The notes beneath the pieces were generated by a model, which searched no databases, had not been told where the DNA came from, and saw nothing but the letters and a program-made list of their open reading frames with translations. From Muricea muricata (lineage: Eukaryota; Cnidaria; Anthozoa; Malacalcyonacea; Plexauridae), in assembly GCA_963855995.1 (NCBI GenBank), contig OY979728.1:806001-870000 (forward strand): a stretch of DNA of 64,000 nucleotides, given 5' to 3'. Made by a program: the position numbers and the translations under genes. Shown piece after piece: positions 33,531 to 48,800 of this stretch (the stretch's first letter is position 1; each line of letters starts with the position of its first letter).

Positions 33531-33711
33531 ATTAAAGTATAATTTTGTGGAAACACCACGTAAATTTAGTATCGCAAAACTTTCGATCCGTAAGCTCAGA
33601 TCTTCATCATAATGATGCATTATTATTAGCACTGATAAAGATCCGAGCTTACGGATCGAAAGCTTTGCGATGGTAAATTTACGTGGTGTTTTCACAAAAT
33701 TATACTTTGAT
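33531..33711. repeat. Foldback with conserved GATCCG hairpin
   Basis: The left arm (AAAGTATAATTTTGTGGAAA... through AAACTTTCGATCCGTAAGCT) is repeated inverted on the right (AGCTTACGGATCGAAAGCTT...ACAAAATTATACTTT). Within the right arm, CTGATAA is followed by a GATCCG-AGCTTA-CGGATC hairpin and GAAA, reminiscent of a hammerhead core with a G-to-A change. Such tails are common in Penelope-like elements. Confidence 0.75.
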
Positions 33712-34897
33712 TAATAATCACCATGCAAACATACAAGGAAGATATAATAATATAATTACTGGTAGTTAGTATATTATATTTGACCAGTGCAAGAACTTAA
33801 TGAAACTTTCATCTAAATCCAGTTCTGGGCCATTCGATAAGAAGTATCGACGAATTCTAAAGCTTGCATCAAACTTAGTTCAATGTTGTGGATTCATTCC
33901 TTCTTATAAATAAGCACAAGTCCTAGAATCTCTTCGAACCTTGTTAAATTTTATCAAACGTTATCGAGTAGTATGGCATGGTCAAGCGTCCTTCTAGAAG
34001 TTTCTGAAAACTGATTAACGAGTTTCAAATTTCTGGAAACTGATCCAAAACGTAAATATTTGCTGGTATATATTCCATGACCTCACGAGGTGTTGCTCTG
34101 AACTCTAGTTTGAGCATGTTAGTGAAAACCTGAAATCACCATGAACAGAGGCAAAGAAGAGACAAAACATGATCATAATTCATTCGGTTGTAAGTCTTTG
34201 GTGTGCGTATCTTGTATCTTTGAAGTATGTTTCATCGGTCAAGATCTAAACAACCCTGGAAAGTAATCACTGATGGATTATATATTTTGTAATTATGTGA
34301 TTTGTGTGACTTCACTCGAGTGTGTGCAATTTCGTAAGGATAAGCTGTGTTTCTGTCTTGAGCGGAAATCATACACATTGTAAAACATCACCTACTATAA
34401 GTCCTTTCTCAACCGAAATTTAATATATTTCAAGACTTCGAGAGTCCAGAATCACTCATCCAAGAATCCGGTTTTTGCGTCAGCTTGAACTTGCTTTACA
34501 GTGGAGCGCAGGTGGTTGATATGACATATTTCAATTAATATGCCTTATCAATTATTTTCCATCGTGCGATTATCAAAGCCACAAAGAATCCCTATTGGCT
34601 GTCTGGCTCCCTCGAGGATTAATTTGCCTCGCATTCAAAACACATAATGAGTTCGCAGTTGACAGGGGGTAGGATTGATTAAACAAACTATTTAATATTA
34701 AGATGAGTGCCGGTATACGGTCGTTTTATTTCACATGCGAGATTAAATTGGACGGCCGCGTTGTCGAGCAGCCATCTCGACGAACTGCTCGGTCCAACCA
34801 AGGTTTGGAACTTGCTGTTGCAGGACTTTGCTAAAGTCGCAATTTTTGTTCACAATCAATTTAATCGTGGAATTTCTGTCTTAAGTAGCCACTCAAT

Positions 34898-37800
34898 ATG
34901 TTTGTCCATGATACTCGTAAAGGGAGCCCCGACTTGACGGCGAAGAGTCCGGAAAATGCTGAATCTAGCTGTGCAAACAAACTGAAAATGGAGCAAACTT
35001 CGCCAAAAACGGCTGGCAATAATGTAAGTACACATTGTCAAACCTTGGATAATCTGAAACATAGTATAATTTGCTATAATTGACGCAGAATTTGGCAAGT
35101 TTTTGTAAGCTTGCGTTTCGGCCCCCGTTGAGCTAGCTTTTTGTCTCATCTTCATGCAAATAATAATGTTTGACGACCCATTTCAATTAAATTGCATTTT
35201 TGTCGCCTTGTAGATTAATTATTGAACCAATATTCGGTAGACGCAAATTTGATTGTAATTTGCTGTCGTTCAAAACTGCTATTAAAATGTTTGCCTTTCC
35301 CTCGATGAAATGTATGTCCGCTAAACGTTCGCTTGGGATTTCAAGCGCTTCACTTACTTTGCAATTTTTTATCGAGAATTCTACGAATTCGAAGCATATT
35401 AATGGTCTCTCGGCAATTGTTTGTGAGGCTTTGTTATTCGGATTCGCTACATTTTTTGTCAAGAATTCATCAGAAATAGACGTTTGACTAACTTTAGTTT
35501 AGAATTCGGGATTTTGGTTTGTTTTTCGGCCTAATGAACAGGCCTGAGTTTGCCTACTAAATTCTAAAACGACCCGACGCAAAAGCAGCTTTCGGCAGAT
35601 CGGTCAGAGCTAAATTGCTACAATATGCCGCGAATTAATAAAATTAATTTTTTAATTAAAAACGAAAGCAATTCACTCTTTCGCCTTTCGCTTATTAAGA
35701 CAACAAAAACGAATTAAATTAATGTGGTCTCAAGCTAAATAGTCGAAGCCAAAAAGCAAAATCTGGAAATATTTTTGTCGCAATTTTTGCGTGCAGCGTC
35801 TCAAACCAATTCTGTTTTTGCTATTATTCTTTTGTCACACATAAAAATAAGTAATTTATTATTTTAAATTATTTATTATCGCAAACGAGATCAAATCTGA
35901 ATTTTTTAATTTTGATACTTTATGGCAGCAGCCGGCGTTCTAGATCCTTCGAAGCAAAGCTGCTGCAAAGGCGAACATATGAATTATGATGAAAAGGAAT
36001 TATTAATATTCCCTTGATAAAATTTAAATTATAATATCGCACATTTGATTAAGATTTAGACACCAGATCTAATACGGCCTCGTTTAGGCGCAAAACGTGT
36101 GGCTAATAATATTTTATTAGATGGGTTTTTTGATTTTTTTTCTAATTCAACGTTAGGATTGAAACGGCGTTTTGTTGGCTGTCGCTGTAATTTAACGTTG
36201 TCGTTTAAACTCGTCTAGTATTGCAAGTACTTTTGAAATTGCATATGTCTTGGGCTTTGATCTTGCCTGGGGTATAAGTTGCTTTTGTTGATAATCAGCC
36301 GTATATTAAAAAATAATCAGCCATGCATTGGGCTTCTTTGTTCACAAGAATGGTGACATGGGTTTACATGGAGAAATCTTTCAGGAGTCCAGTTAAATCG
36401 CTGATTCAAACTTAGTTTCGGCTCGAAGATTTCTTGAGAATCTTCAAATCTTGGAATTTAAGCATGAAAATTAACGTCAACTATACTGTGATCACATGAG
36501 ACACTTTGACAATGCACAGTGCAGTAAATCATCTATAGTATTTTGATTCTTTCATTGATTCTTTCTGTATTCGATCCATGCATGCTGTCTTTGAGGAAGA
36601 TAAAAAACTTTGAAAGAAGCTAATTAAACAATATAGCATAACTCATAACATAATGTTTATGAGAATTGATGCATGTCTAGAAAGGTCGATCAATATTTCT
36701 AAAAAAACCTTTCAAATGATATTTCACTTTAACTTGAAATCGCACAATTTTATCCTCGTTTGTTCTGTAAAGTTGGTTAAAATCTGGAACCATCTCGTAA
36801 GCAGCATACTGTGGCTGAACATGCTTGAACTTGCTGCATGATCTGACCCTTTACACGCGACACATTAGGATATACAGCTATTTCAATTGAGGTTCCCTTC
36901 CAAAAGCGTAAACTGAACTATGAGCGCACAAGGGATGATGAATTATTGTTTATTTAGACCCTGATACTCAGGGAATTGCCTTTGCAGCAAGTAAATTTGC
37001 CGTCGTAAGTTTCCTATGTGCCCTCGACGATGTTTCATAGAAATAATTCCGTGTTTAGAGGTTAAAAATTAGCAATAATCCGCAATCCTTTGCGCGCTCA
37101 TAGTTTGCAGTTTACACTTTTAGAAGGACGACCTTTATTGAAATAGCCATATATGTATAGCGAGTAGACATTCGTGTGTGAAATTAAAAACAAAGTCCTA
37201 AAGATATGAATACGAGTCTTTTTTTAATACTCACGTTTTTAAATATTGGATAAAACTGTTACAGATGCCCTCCCCCCCGCGTGTCATGTATATGAGAAAC
37301 TGTAAAGGGCTGAATATTTCCTCGTTTGCACGAAACTATAGATAAATAACCGATTGGTTCCAAAGATGAAAAATAAGAATTTCACTTCATGTAAATAAAA
37401 AGAAATGATAATTTGCTTATCATTGTACAGAATTAATACATTTATGCTGATTCAAGAACTTTTGTGGTATTAAACAGTATACGGCATGCTTTTTTATTCA
37501 TGCTTTCCTTACGTAAAAGAAACTGGACAGCTTCAATATGTTGGTTTCTCAGATATAATGTAGAACTTGCTGCATATGGTCTAAAATTTGCCATGTGATG
37601 CAAGCAGAAATTGAATTTTCATAACATGTCGTCTCAAAATATTTATTTTAATCCCAAAACGTTCCTCTAGGGCAAACAATATTGATCGACAAATTGACAC
37701 GAAGACATTAATTGAAAAGTTGACCACACAAAATATTAATAAAATTAAAATTGTATGCGATTAAAATTCGATGCGCCTATATTTGACAAATATTGTTGGC

Positions 37801-39808
37801 CGGTTATAATGTCGTACAAAATTAATAATAGAAAACACGCACTAATATTTGTATCGTTATTTTTAGCATATACACGTGAACTAGCTCGCGTCACGCTGCA
37901 TGCCTTGTGAATGTTTCCAAAACCTGTAATAATTTATTGCCTGTACTAAAACCTTCTTCTGGTTTCTTATTGGTTAATTAAATGACCTGCATTCGGGCGT
38001 TTTGTCCGACTCGGAGATCGGTTGCGTCAAAGGCGTTTAATTTAAACAATGGATCAAAAATATAAAACAAGTATGTACTTTGCATGAATTACAAACCGGC
38101 TATTTGAGAAGAACAGTTATTAACCAAATATTTATTCCATAAAACTTCCGCCAATATCGTACAGGACGATTTTGAAATTTGACTTATTCATGCACCCTTG
38201 AGCTATTTCATACGCCCTTTATACAACTAATGCTAGCCTTTTCCGATAAATTTAATATGGAAAAAATTAATTCGAGAAAGAGGAATCTTCAGATATAAAT
38301 ATATTAAAAGTCTGTTCTGAAGAATGATGAACAGGATATCCTCAATGCATATTTATGTAGTCCGGCCGCAAAACCCTTAATGCATATTGCTGTTTTTTAA
38401 TAGGTACTTATCAGTTTACTTCCATATTACAAATGTAGTTCCTAATATGGTTGACCAATAAAAGGGAAACCTTTCTGTATCGTCGAGATATTTTTTTTTC
38501 TGAATCACATGAATGTTCTAGAAGTGTCGTTGACAAAGTGGAGCGCGCGCGTCTTTCATTGCGATTATTAACTCCAAATGGATCATTATTATTAATATTT
38601 TGAGTGTCCACCAAGTATTGATAGGATATGTTAATTATAAACTATATTTCGCTTGAAAAACAACCTTTTTACTTCATCTCAAAGCGTTATTAAAAATTCA
38701 TGATTGATTGTCTTCGCTTCAGTTGAACTCGTACAAGATGGTCGCTTTGGACAAAAGAAAAAGAAAAATAATCCAATATTAATTTTGTGCTGAATGTATA
38801 GGTAACGCGAGAGTGACCTAACAAGCACATAACTCGCTGAAATATTAATGCGTTACTATACTAGGCCGGATCGATCATGGCAAAAAATGTACAATCACAT
38901 CTTCAAATTGTAGTAAACTAGGAACTATGCGGCGTTTTATATTAATTAAAACAAAAAATGTTAGTCTCTACAATTTTGGATCTATACACAGTTATATATG
39001 CTAAAAACCTGTATTCTACAATTGCATGCCTATTTTAACTCCCAGCCACTCCAATTAAATTTGGCCTGGACATGCAGTTAGTGTTGTGCATATAAAATTG
39101 CTAAGTTCTTTGAGCTAGAGGCGCGAGGATTGGTTGTAAAATTTGTTTTAAAAATATTTCCGATTTATAGAGGTTTTCTTAAAAAGCATTCGCGTCATCT
39201 TGGTGTTCATTTCACATTTACGACAAAATATATGACACAGAACTTGGTCAAACCCATACATAACAATAGGACATATAAATAGATAAATTAATGCAACATT
39301 ACTGAAAAATTAAACCATCGCAGACTACTTGAATTCTTAACTCATGCACACATTCCACACTCACTTTGCATGTTAAAACGAACAAGATTGTCGAGACAAT
39401 GACAGATTCCAAGACAGGATCACTTTATGTGCTGTCATATTTTGATTAAGTTGTTATATTTTCGGCTTTAAAATTTGTTTTGAGAGCGATTAATTTTCTT
39501 GCGATAATAAACGGAAGCCACTAGAGTTTTATAGTCGTTCACTCGAATCAACAGAAACTGAATTATCCAAAATCGTGACTATATCAAATCGAAAATGAAA
39601 CCAAAATGAAATCAAAAGCTATATTAAACTGATGTACGAAAGAGAACATTTAAATAACTGCATAGTCACAATATTTTCTATATGTACTACTATACCCAGT
39701 GTTCCGTCGTCAGATTAAGCCAGTGAAATCAGAAACTCAGATGCATTGATCATTGATCGTAATGATTACCTGTTGGCGAAGCGTATATAATATTTATGCT
39801 TATACTAA

Positions 39809-39887
<79 letters not shown>

Positions 39888-42800
39888 AAGAAAATATGAC
39901 ATCGTTTTAAAATAACATTAATTAAAACATTACTAATGTTATTCTTTAACAGAAATAATAAAATGTAAAGTCATAACGACGACAGCCATTCCATGCCTGT
40001 GAATAAATTTAATTAATTTACATTGACAGTTCGGCGCGCCTTAACATCGAAATTGGATTCGCTTCGCAAACAATAGCTACGTACGAGCCATCGTCAGTTT
40101 GGGCGCAACGCGAAATTAATTACAATTTGAGTTAAAGTTGAAGTGGGCACTCTGTTGCGCTAATTAATTTAATCATACGCGTCGCATAGTTGGCCGAACA
40201 ATATACGTTATCATGTCATGTTAATTGAAATTAACTTAACATGCACATAAAACGCCTATATCGCCATATATCTCGATCGCGTTTTCTTCGGAGAAGAGAG
40301 AGTGGTGTTTTGACGACTTTGCATGTTCATCGAAACTTGGCTTCGCGATTCCTGAATGGCCTCAATTAAAAACTGCTTGTATTAAATTCTATTGCTGTGC
40401 AACATCGCGAATAGCCACCGGTTTTATTATTAATTAGAATTCTAAACACGTGGAAAGCAATATAATCAATGTTTCTCGCCTATATCGGTCATACTTTAAA
40501 AATATCAAGTGGGCACGTCAAGAATTTAATAAGAAACAATTTAAAGTCCGTTCGAAGTATAATGGTTTCTAAGTTCTCGGCGTTGGCTGGCCAGTTTGTG
40601 TAATTGCGATATTTTTGTGTGCAAAACTGGTGGCGTTGTATTAATGCGAGCGGAATTGAAGTTATCAAAGTTTTATTAAATTCTTTGGATAAATACATAC
40701 CAGATTGTCGTGCATCGGTTAATTTGAATGGCAACAGCAAGTCAATCCAAGGTACTGGTTCAGATGAATTACATCGGACAGCTTGTGCTTTTTTCCGAAC
40801 ATCTGGTTGATGCTTTTAGCGAATATTATAATAAGTGTTAAATATTGCTTGAAATATTTATTAGTGCGGGGTCTTTAGTTAAAAGTCTTGTGTGTTATTG
40901 ATCTGCTATCGTTAATGCACTTGCTTTTCCGTTGCATGTAGCTTGTCTGCGACTTGGAGAGTGCCGATCTGTCCAACAATGTCGCGAGCTCGAACGGCCG
41001 AGAACGAACGGACGGTCAGAAAGTCGAGCTAAGAATGGACGAGATCACAAGCAAATTTAAAAACGCGTTTGAGAGAATGGCAGAACTGGAATCCCTGCAA
41101 TTGTCAATGGAAGAAGACTCGAATGAAAACATGAAGGACAAATGGTTCCCGCAAGAAAGATCAGAGAATCCAAAGAAGGACAGCTTACAGGAAAAAGAAG
41201 GTAAATTACGATGCGTTAATTGATCTATACGCTTGCAACTGAGATCAACTGACTGCGTAAAACTCAGCTCGACCAGTCGAAGTCTTTCTGAAGACCGGAG
41301 CACGTCTGGCCGTCGCTAGACCGTCCGGACTAATCTTCTGTTGTTACATGCATCTGACATCTGTCAGGGTATTAATGATGGATGCGTTCTGAAGAAGGAG
41401 AACAATTTTGAGGCTCTTGATTTTTGTTGCTTATGACGTTTCTGCTTTTGCGTACGCTTTTCTATGCCGTTTGCTGCAAATCCAAAGTGATTTCGTCATG
41501 GCAAAATCATGGCAAAATGTTCAGGCATTTCTATAGTAAAAGTAAGATAATAAATGTCTGTAATTTAATTTTTGTATAGACGCCGGAAGGTCATTAACAA
41601 GTGCAGCTACAACAAAGAATCTATTAATCCGTACTAAAGAAGAACGGCATTCGCCTGATCCCGATGAGGCGCCTTTAAAGACAACCAGATTGGACGCCGA
41701 GGATCAGTACGATATAACACGACTCGAAAATCGACACGAGGTGCTAGTGGACGAAAGAGGTTTTCCTTCTGAGTGGTCTTACGAAGAACAATTCAAAAAG
41801 GTTTGTTTATATTTTATATTGTTTTTTGTTAATTTGCGTCCGTGTGTGCATCGAAGAAGGACGAATGCTTATATATATATATACCTGATCTGTTATTGAG
41901 TCTTTCCTCTAGTTATTATACGAGAAAAATCATCAGAATATTATTGACTCAATCTTGTAAATTAAGATATGACTTTTTTTTAACAAAAGATTGCATTGTT
42001 AAGCGAAGCCATTGTCAGGCCTCAAAGTCCACATTTAACCACTATAAATAATTTGACGTCTTGAACAGCTCTATCTTCAGTTTATGCTGGGTGGCGTTGC
42101 ATGTAATACTATTGGGAAAATATTTTTCTTGAAATTGTTTGGATGTGGCTGTTATAGCAGGTTTATTTGCTTTTTACTGTCAATGCAGTTTATGAATTAT
42201 CCCAGCAATATTAGTCTACCGATCACACTTCCCGTCCTCGGTTTGAATTAAGACGGGTAATTGGGCTACGTAAGCTACATTTCGATAGGCGAAATTGCCT
42301 TGAAATGCGACATGTAGCAAGTTAAATACCGACGCTAAACACAAACTCTGTCCGCATTGCGACATGGAATACCTATCCAATATCAGAGGGTATCATCAAT
42401 GTGAGGTATATACAGCTACATGTTCTGCCTGTGGTATGTGTATAAGAAATTTTGACACCTTTTGCTTCCAAACTGGTGGTCAAGTACTCAGTTACAGGAA
42501 AAATATAGTTCACCGCAACGCAACAACAACCAGACTGTTTTGAAAAAAAAAAATGAGCAAAAAACTTCTTGCTTTTGAATCTTATATATTAATTACACAA
42601 CCTGCTTCAAATTAGTTTAATTTAGATTTCCCACTGTCCGTTGATACGTTATAAGAATGATCCTTGCACAGTAGCACAAAATATTTTGTGCAGGTCCTTA
42701 AAGCAGTGCCGGACGGAATTGCGGCTTGACATTGCGCCCATGCTATTAGACACCTTTTGATATTTTAATCTTATATAACAGGATATTAATATTTATAATA

Positions 42801-45800
42801 TACACATATATCAATTAATGAGCCACGTTTTATATATACATAAAACAATATGTAGGAAACACAATACTTCGTATATTGACATAATCTATCTTTGTAAAAG
42901 GTGCCATGGCTATATTAATGAAAATTTTCGGATCAAAATGATGCAGGTAGCGCTTTTATGCAACTGACGAAAGATTTGATCATAAAGCTTATAATTTACT
43001 CCAAGCGATTTTTTGCATTTTGCCTTACTTGTCTATTTTTTTCTGGTCTGTTTCATTTTCGTTTATTATGGCCTTTTAATAAAAATATAATTCAGATCTA
43101 TTTAGACATTTGCGAATTTTTACATTTACGAGTTCTGCGACCAGTTGTTATTTTGTTAATCGAGTGAGAAGGAAAGAAAACAACGGCCACAAGAAATAAC
43201 CTGTCCGGCTGTCCAAAATTTAATGCGTTTTAATAACATATTGCCCTCTCATTCAAATCATCGAATCTTTTTATTCTATTAAAAAGATTCAAGTTTTAAT
43301 TATATTTGACTTGTAATGTCAGAAACGATCAGATATTCATAATTCTCGAATTTCTGTTAGTGCGAGAATTTCGTCATTCGTAAACGACAATGTGTCATTA
43401 TTTTAATAGGCAGTTGTAGAGAAAGTTATTTTATACCTGATGTTTTGTCAGTTCTAGGCTCTTCTCCCTTAGAGTTTCAGCGAGGATCATTTTTTATTGA
43501 TCCAATGTTACCACAGGAGGAAACCTAAACTAAACTAACTTTATTTATACTAGGTAGCTTTATCAGTTCTAAACTGTTCTTCCTAGAGGTCAGTAAGGAT
43601 CATCTCTTATTGATCCAGTGTTACTACAGGAGGAAACCTAAACTAAACTAACTTTATTTATACTGGATAGCTCTATCAGTTCTAAACTGTTCTTTCTAGA
43701 GGTCCAGTAAGGATCATCTCTTATTGATCCAGTGTTACTACAGGAGGAAACGTAAACCAAGCTAACCGATTTCCTGCTAATTCTAAGCTGTTCTTTCTAG
43801 AGGTTCATTATAAGGATCATCTCTTATTGATCACTACAGGAAAAAACCTAAACTAAACTAACTTTTTTTTATAATATAGTGGACTGCTCTAACTGTTCTT
43901 TCTATAGAGATCCAGTAGGATCATTTCGCACTACAGATCCATGAGTCATCTCTATATAATGGCTCGAAAAAAACAACTCTATCGATAAATGAAAAATGAT
44001 ATAGGCTTTAATTTTATTTATAATCATTTCTCATTTACATATATGCAAAACTTTCTTATGTCAAGTAATTATGATATTTGTATATGTGTTCGTAATTTTT
44101 ATTAAATTTAATTTGTTTTGTAAATATGTTTTCTGTTTTATTGTTTTTATCCCAGCTTTATGATTTGGGCGAAGAGACAGAACGTAAAGAATTTCTGGAC
44201 AAGCTCTTTGCTTTTATGCAACACAGAGGTATGTACGGCTATATATACTTTTACATTCCTATCGATTTTAGGCGCGAAGTCTCCTTTCGATTCGCTAATG
44301 TCGTTCGTTTTGAGATGTTTTTATCCACTACTCGGCATCATCCATTAACGATCACATAACGTTTTTAATTATGATTAAAATTACAGTTATGCTCGGAGGG
44401 ATGATTAGAAGTGCATCCATTTATACATATATTTACATTATCTTACAAACACATGCATGTGCTACAAATTCTGAAGATATGGGTTTTTAATTAAAAAAGA
44501 AAAAAGAGAGATCTATATTAGTTATGAGTAGCGACCGGAATTAAATGGCAACTTTGAATAAATTGAACGAAGAAAGATGAAACAGAATAAGTTCTTTAAG
44601 CAAACTCTGGCAGTCTCCACCAGCGTCAAAGAGCCATCCCACGAAATATCGAGTATCTTCACGGTGAAATACCCTGTGTTCAGTTTGCTTGTGACTGCAC
44701 TACTGTTAGTTAATGACAAATGAGTATTTCGAGAAATATAAGACCTTTATAGTATTTGTCTTGAGGATTAGACGGTTTGGGCGTTAAAACTTTCTTACAT
44801 CAGTCTTCGTATAGATTTTACATTGTTTAATTGTAACTAAGTTTATAACTGCTTGATATACTGATGCCAAGTTTTTATTTGCCTTATAAAGTCAATCGCG
44901 CAGTGGTTCTTTTTTTAAAAATTTTCAACCGGCTTTTATCACATGCATATATCTTTAACAAAGTAATTAAAAAACTCGCGTGATATTTTCAAATCGCCAA
45001 TCGGTTTATTAATTATTGGCGCCTATGTAATATTTATCTAAGGGACATCACTTGACAATACCGTGTGAGTATCGGTCGTGTCAGGTTAATAGTTCATGTT
45101 ATTAGTCTCCGAAGACACAAGTTGCAAACACCTGGGTCTTTTTTTGTAAGCTTGAGAGATCATGACGAAAAGTTGAACATGAAATAAACCAATAATGCAT
45201 GTCTAAAATTACATTGAAAGATCACAACAGCGTATTGAGAGTAGTAAGTCAAGCTTTATAAGCAAATGGCTTTGTAATACACAGGAACACAAAAAGATAA
45301 TGCATTTAATGCTAATGAACAAGAATTTTTATTATCTATTTATAGAAAAAATTATTTCGAATGTATGTATGTTTTCCGAGACAAAGCCCTAGCTTTGTGC
45401 ATTTGAGTTTCATGTTATTAGATAATTGTAGTTCTCTGAGTAATTTCGGCAGGATTTTTGCTAATAATTTTTTTCTTTGATACCATCTAAGTTAGTATAA
45501 TATATAGCTGGAACATGAATATTGCTTAACAATCATAATTTCAATATAAGCACACGCGCGTGCATGCTAATCTATAAACGCTTGTGGTATGGAAAAATTT
45601 GCGATGTTTTTGTCACTATAGCTGCATGATAAATGTACGTTTCATATTTTATCTAATTCTGTCTTTTAGTAATGATGCGATGTCCAACTTTGCCACATAG
45701 GGAAAATATATTTATCAATTATTTGACTGCATGCTCTTTGAGATGTTTTAGTTCGTTTTGCCGTCAGGGCAATTAAAAATGTTTGCAATGTGACTGTGCA

Positions 45801-48800
45801 TTAATAACTTGGCCATGTAGAAGCTCCTGTTTGAAAAGGCCAAACTACATTCGTCATTAGTACCAAGAAATTGCGTGCATTTGTATTCTTTGAACTGACA
45901 CTGGCAGTCATTATGATATTTTTTCAAAATGTGATAAAAAATTATTAGTTTTGATAAACCCACTTACTTTTTGCAAAAACTCATACAGACAATGGGACGC
46001 AAATGAAATTGTTAAAATGAATTAGACTTCAGCCCATTGTGAGGACATTAATAATTTATGGACATAATTTTTGTAATAAAGTCTTGGTGTATTATCAATT
46101 AATGCCGGCAAAACGCAATTTAATACGCTGACTCATTAGTACAAAGTTAATATGTTAAACCAATCCACAATCGGCTGCATACAGAAGGATTCCAAACAAT
46201 GGCTCGCCATCTTGCACTCCTATATTAGTAAGGTAGAATATATTTTTCTGACATCAACACGCTTTTGTAGTTGTGTAATGGACAAATTACATAGCAAGCA
46301 AATTCTGTTTTATATCATCAAGTTGGGGTACAAAAAATACAACTCAGCCTGAGCCTCATTTGAATGCAGTTTCCAAGAAGAAATTTAGAACCGTGACAAC
46401 ACTCCCAAACAGGGGTTACCTTTGTCTAATTAATATTCTCTGGTCGTTTAAAAAGTACATTTTGATTTAGAAAAATGAGTTTTAAGTAGCTCCGATCAGA
46501 TATTAATGTCTTCTTCAAATTTGAACAATTTATATACATATGTGCTAAGCAGGTTACTCAACAACGCCATGGATTTGCTTTGAGACGAAATTAAAGTTTA
46601 TTTTCGCAAATACAATAATTACATTACGACTTTTGATGACCTTGAAAAATGACTTTTTAATTTATTTTTGTTATTTGGGTAAATATAGTACGCAAGGGTC
46701 ATCCTTTTGTTAAATGATGCAGAATTTAAAAAAGAATATGGCGAAAAAAATCCGTTGTCAGATATAAAGATAAAATCTAACTGAACATTTTCCGCTTTTT
46801 TCTTTGAATATTTTTGAGAACATCCTGCGCGCACATCACGCATTGCAAGCCGAAGTAATTTTATCTAAAAGGTTATTAAAACCTTATTAAAAATGGCAGG
46901 TATATCTAAGCTTTATCTTAATAAAATAATGATCTAAAAGCCTTTTAGAGCGCGCGCGTTGACATTTCAATAAAAATTATGTTGATCGTCGTTAATTTTT
47001 TTGATCAATATTAATCGATGGAACAGTTGATAAAGAAGAAGCGATAAAGGATTTCTTTTTTGCATCAGCCTCATGAGGGCAAAGCCTGAATAAACAGCTG
47101 GTGTCTTATCACACGACCTAATCGACGCGTTGGTCTGCGAATGCAGAATCATTTTGCAAGCAGCGGACTTTAATTTCGCTTTGTCTTCTTGCATCCAAGT
47201 TCATTAAAATTATGCAGCACTTTGTCTAAGACGACATGACTCATAAGATCATTTCAATTCGTGCAAGTAGATCTTGATAATATATTTTAGTATATACAGG
47301 GAGGAAAACATGTCAAATGTTATTAACATTGATAAAAATCCATATATTGAGCGAAAAACTAATATCAAGTGATATTAATCAAGCGGTTACATATCGAACT
47401 AGTGTTTTACAGTTAAAGTAATAATGATAATATAATAGCATTGTAAAGCCAAGCTGTCACGCATTAAATATAGCTTTGTCAGTTCTGGGCGGTTTTTCTT
47501 AGAAATCTAAACAGACGCGCGTATGTCTTTCTTCCTTATAGAGGTCCAGTAAGGATCATCTCTTATTGATCCAGTGTTACTACAGGAGGAAACTAAACTA
47601 AACTAAACTAACTTTATTTATACTATAAGATCTAAACTGTTCTTCCTGAAGATCCAGTAAGGTCATAATTTATTTATTCAGTGTTACTACAGGAGGAAAC
47701 CTAAAAGGTCTAATTTTATTAAACTGTTCTTCCTGTGGGTCATATAAAAAAATCCATGCATGACTTTGTGTTCCATCGTCACCGTTACCACCAAGGAGGA
47801 AATTTAAAGTTATTCTCTCTCATTGTGGATAGGTACTCCCGTTAACAGAGTGCCAATCATGGCGAAACAAACGCTAGACTTATTCAAGCTCTTCAAACTT
47901 GTCACTGACAGAGGCGGTCTTGTTGAGGTAATTGTCTTTCCATCCTTCTGTTAGCATATTATTGAAATATCATGCGTTAACTTGAGCGGGTATATGAACT
48001 GATTTTAGGTGATCAATAAAAAAATTTGGCGAGGGATTATCAAAGGTTTAAATCTTCCATCTTCTGTCACGAGTGCTGCATTTACCCTTAGGACACAGTA
48101 AGTCCTTGTCCGTTGTATATCATTGGCTCTTTAACATTTGCTCTTTGTTGTAAATAAGGAGAAGATTAACTATGCGTGTTGTTTTCTCCGGTTAAAATGA
48201 TGTTTGAGGTGTTGCTCTGGGACTAAATATGTACCGGACATGCTGAAAAATATGCCTGACCAAATTGGGAACCAAACCTATGCGAGCTTTAGAATGTCAG
48301 TTCAATGCTCTGCTAACTGAGCTTTTCGGTTAGGTCGGTTCGAGTATGCTACATTTTTGTTGGAGTATGTGAGCCAGTTTCTTCGATTCCTTTGACATAA
48401 AAAGGAAGAAACCAGTCTGAATCAAGTACTGAAACCACCGATATGAACACGTAGCTTAGTTGGCAGGGCATATGGGCTACGATTTTGCTGGAATATATAA
48501 ACTTGGATTCAGAAAAGCTTTACGTAGGTTCGATTCCTGCGGTGATCAGACATATTTCTCAGCTTCCCTGGTGTGGAAAAGACTCAGAACAACTCCACAA
48601 ACAACAATTAGAAGATAAACTTGTTTTTTGCTTGTCAATCTCTGGTAGATATTCTCAAATCATTTGGGGTTTTTTTCAGATACATGAAGTATTTGTACCC
48701 CTACGAATGTTCCACGTTAAAACTCTCCTCTCCAAATGAACTACAGTGCGCCATCGATGGTAACAGACGAGACACCAGTCGTCGACCTTCTATTGGTCAT

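Larger units (their letters stand above)
31741..34897. other. Gene-free interval upstream of ARID3
   Basis: No supported gene. It contains a hammerhead-like unit (32695-32746), a foldback (33531-33711) and otherwise unremarkable AT-rich sequence. The last few hundred bases may carry the ARID3 promoter and 5' UTR. Confidence 0.6.
35024..40941 (+). other. ARID3 first intron (5.9 kb)
   Basis: No exon-like or coding sequence is convincing. It contains a foldback at 36869-37155, an (AT)n tract at 39812-39886 and long non-repetitive AT-rich stretches. For a developmental regulator this is the natural place for enhancers, but no specific element can be named. Confidence 0.6.

Noticed and set aside
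48485-48739. 84-codon frame in ARID3 intron 6
   Set aside because: It spans the SINE head and enters exon 7 in the wrong frame.
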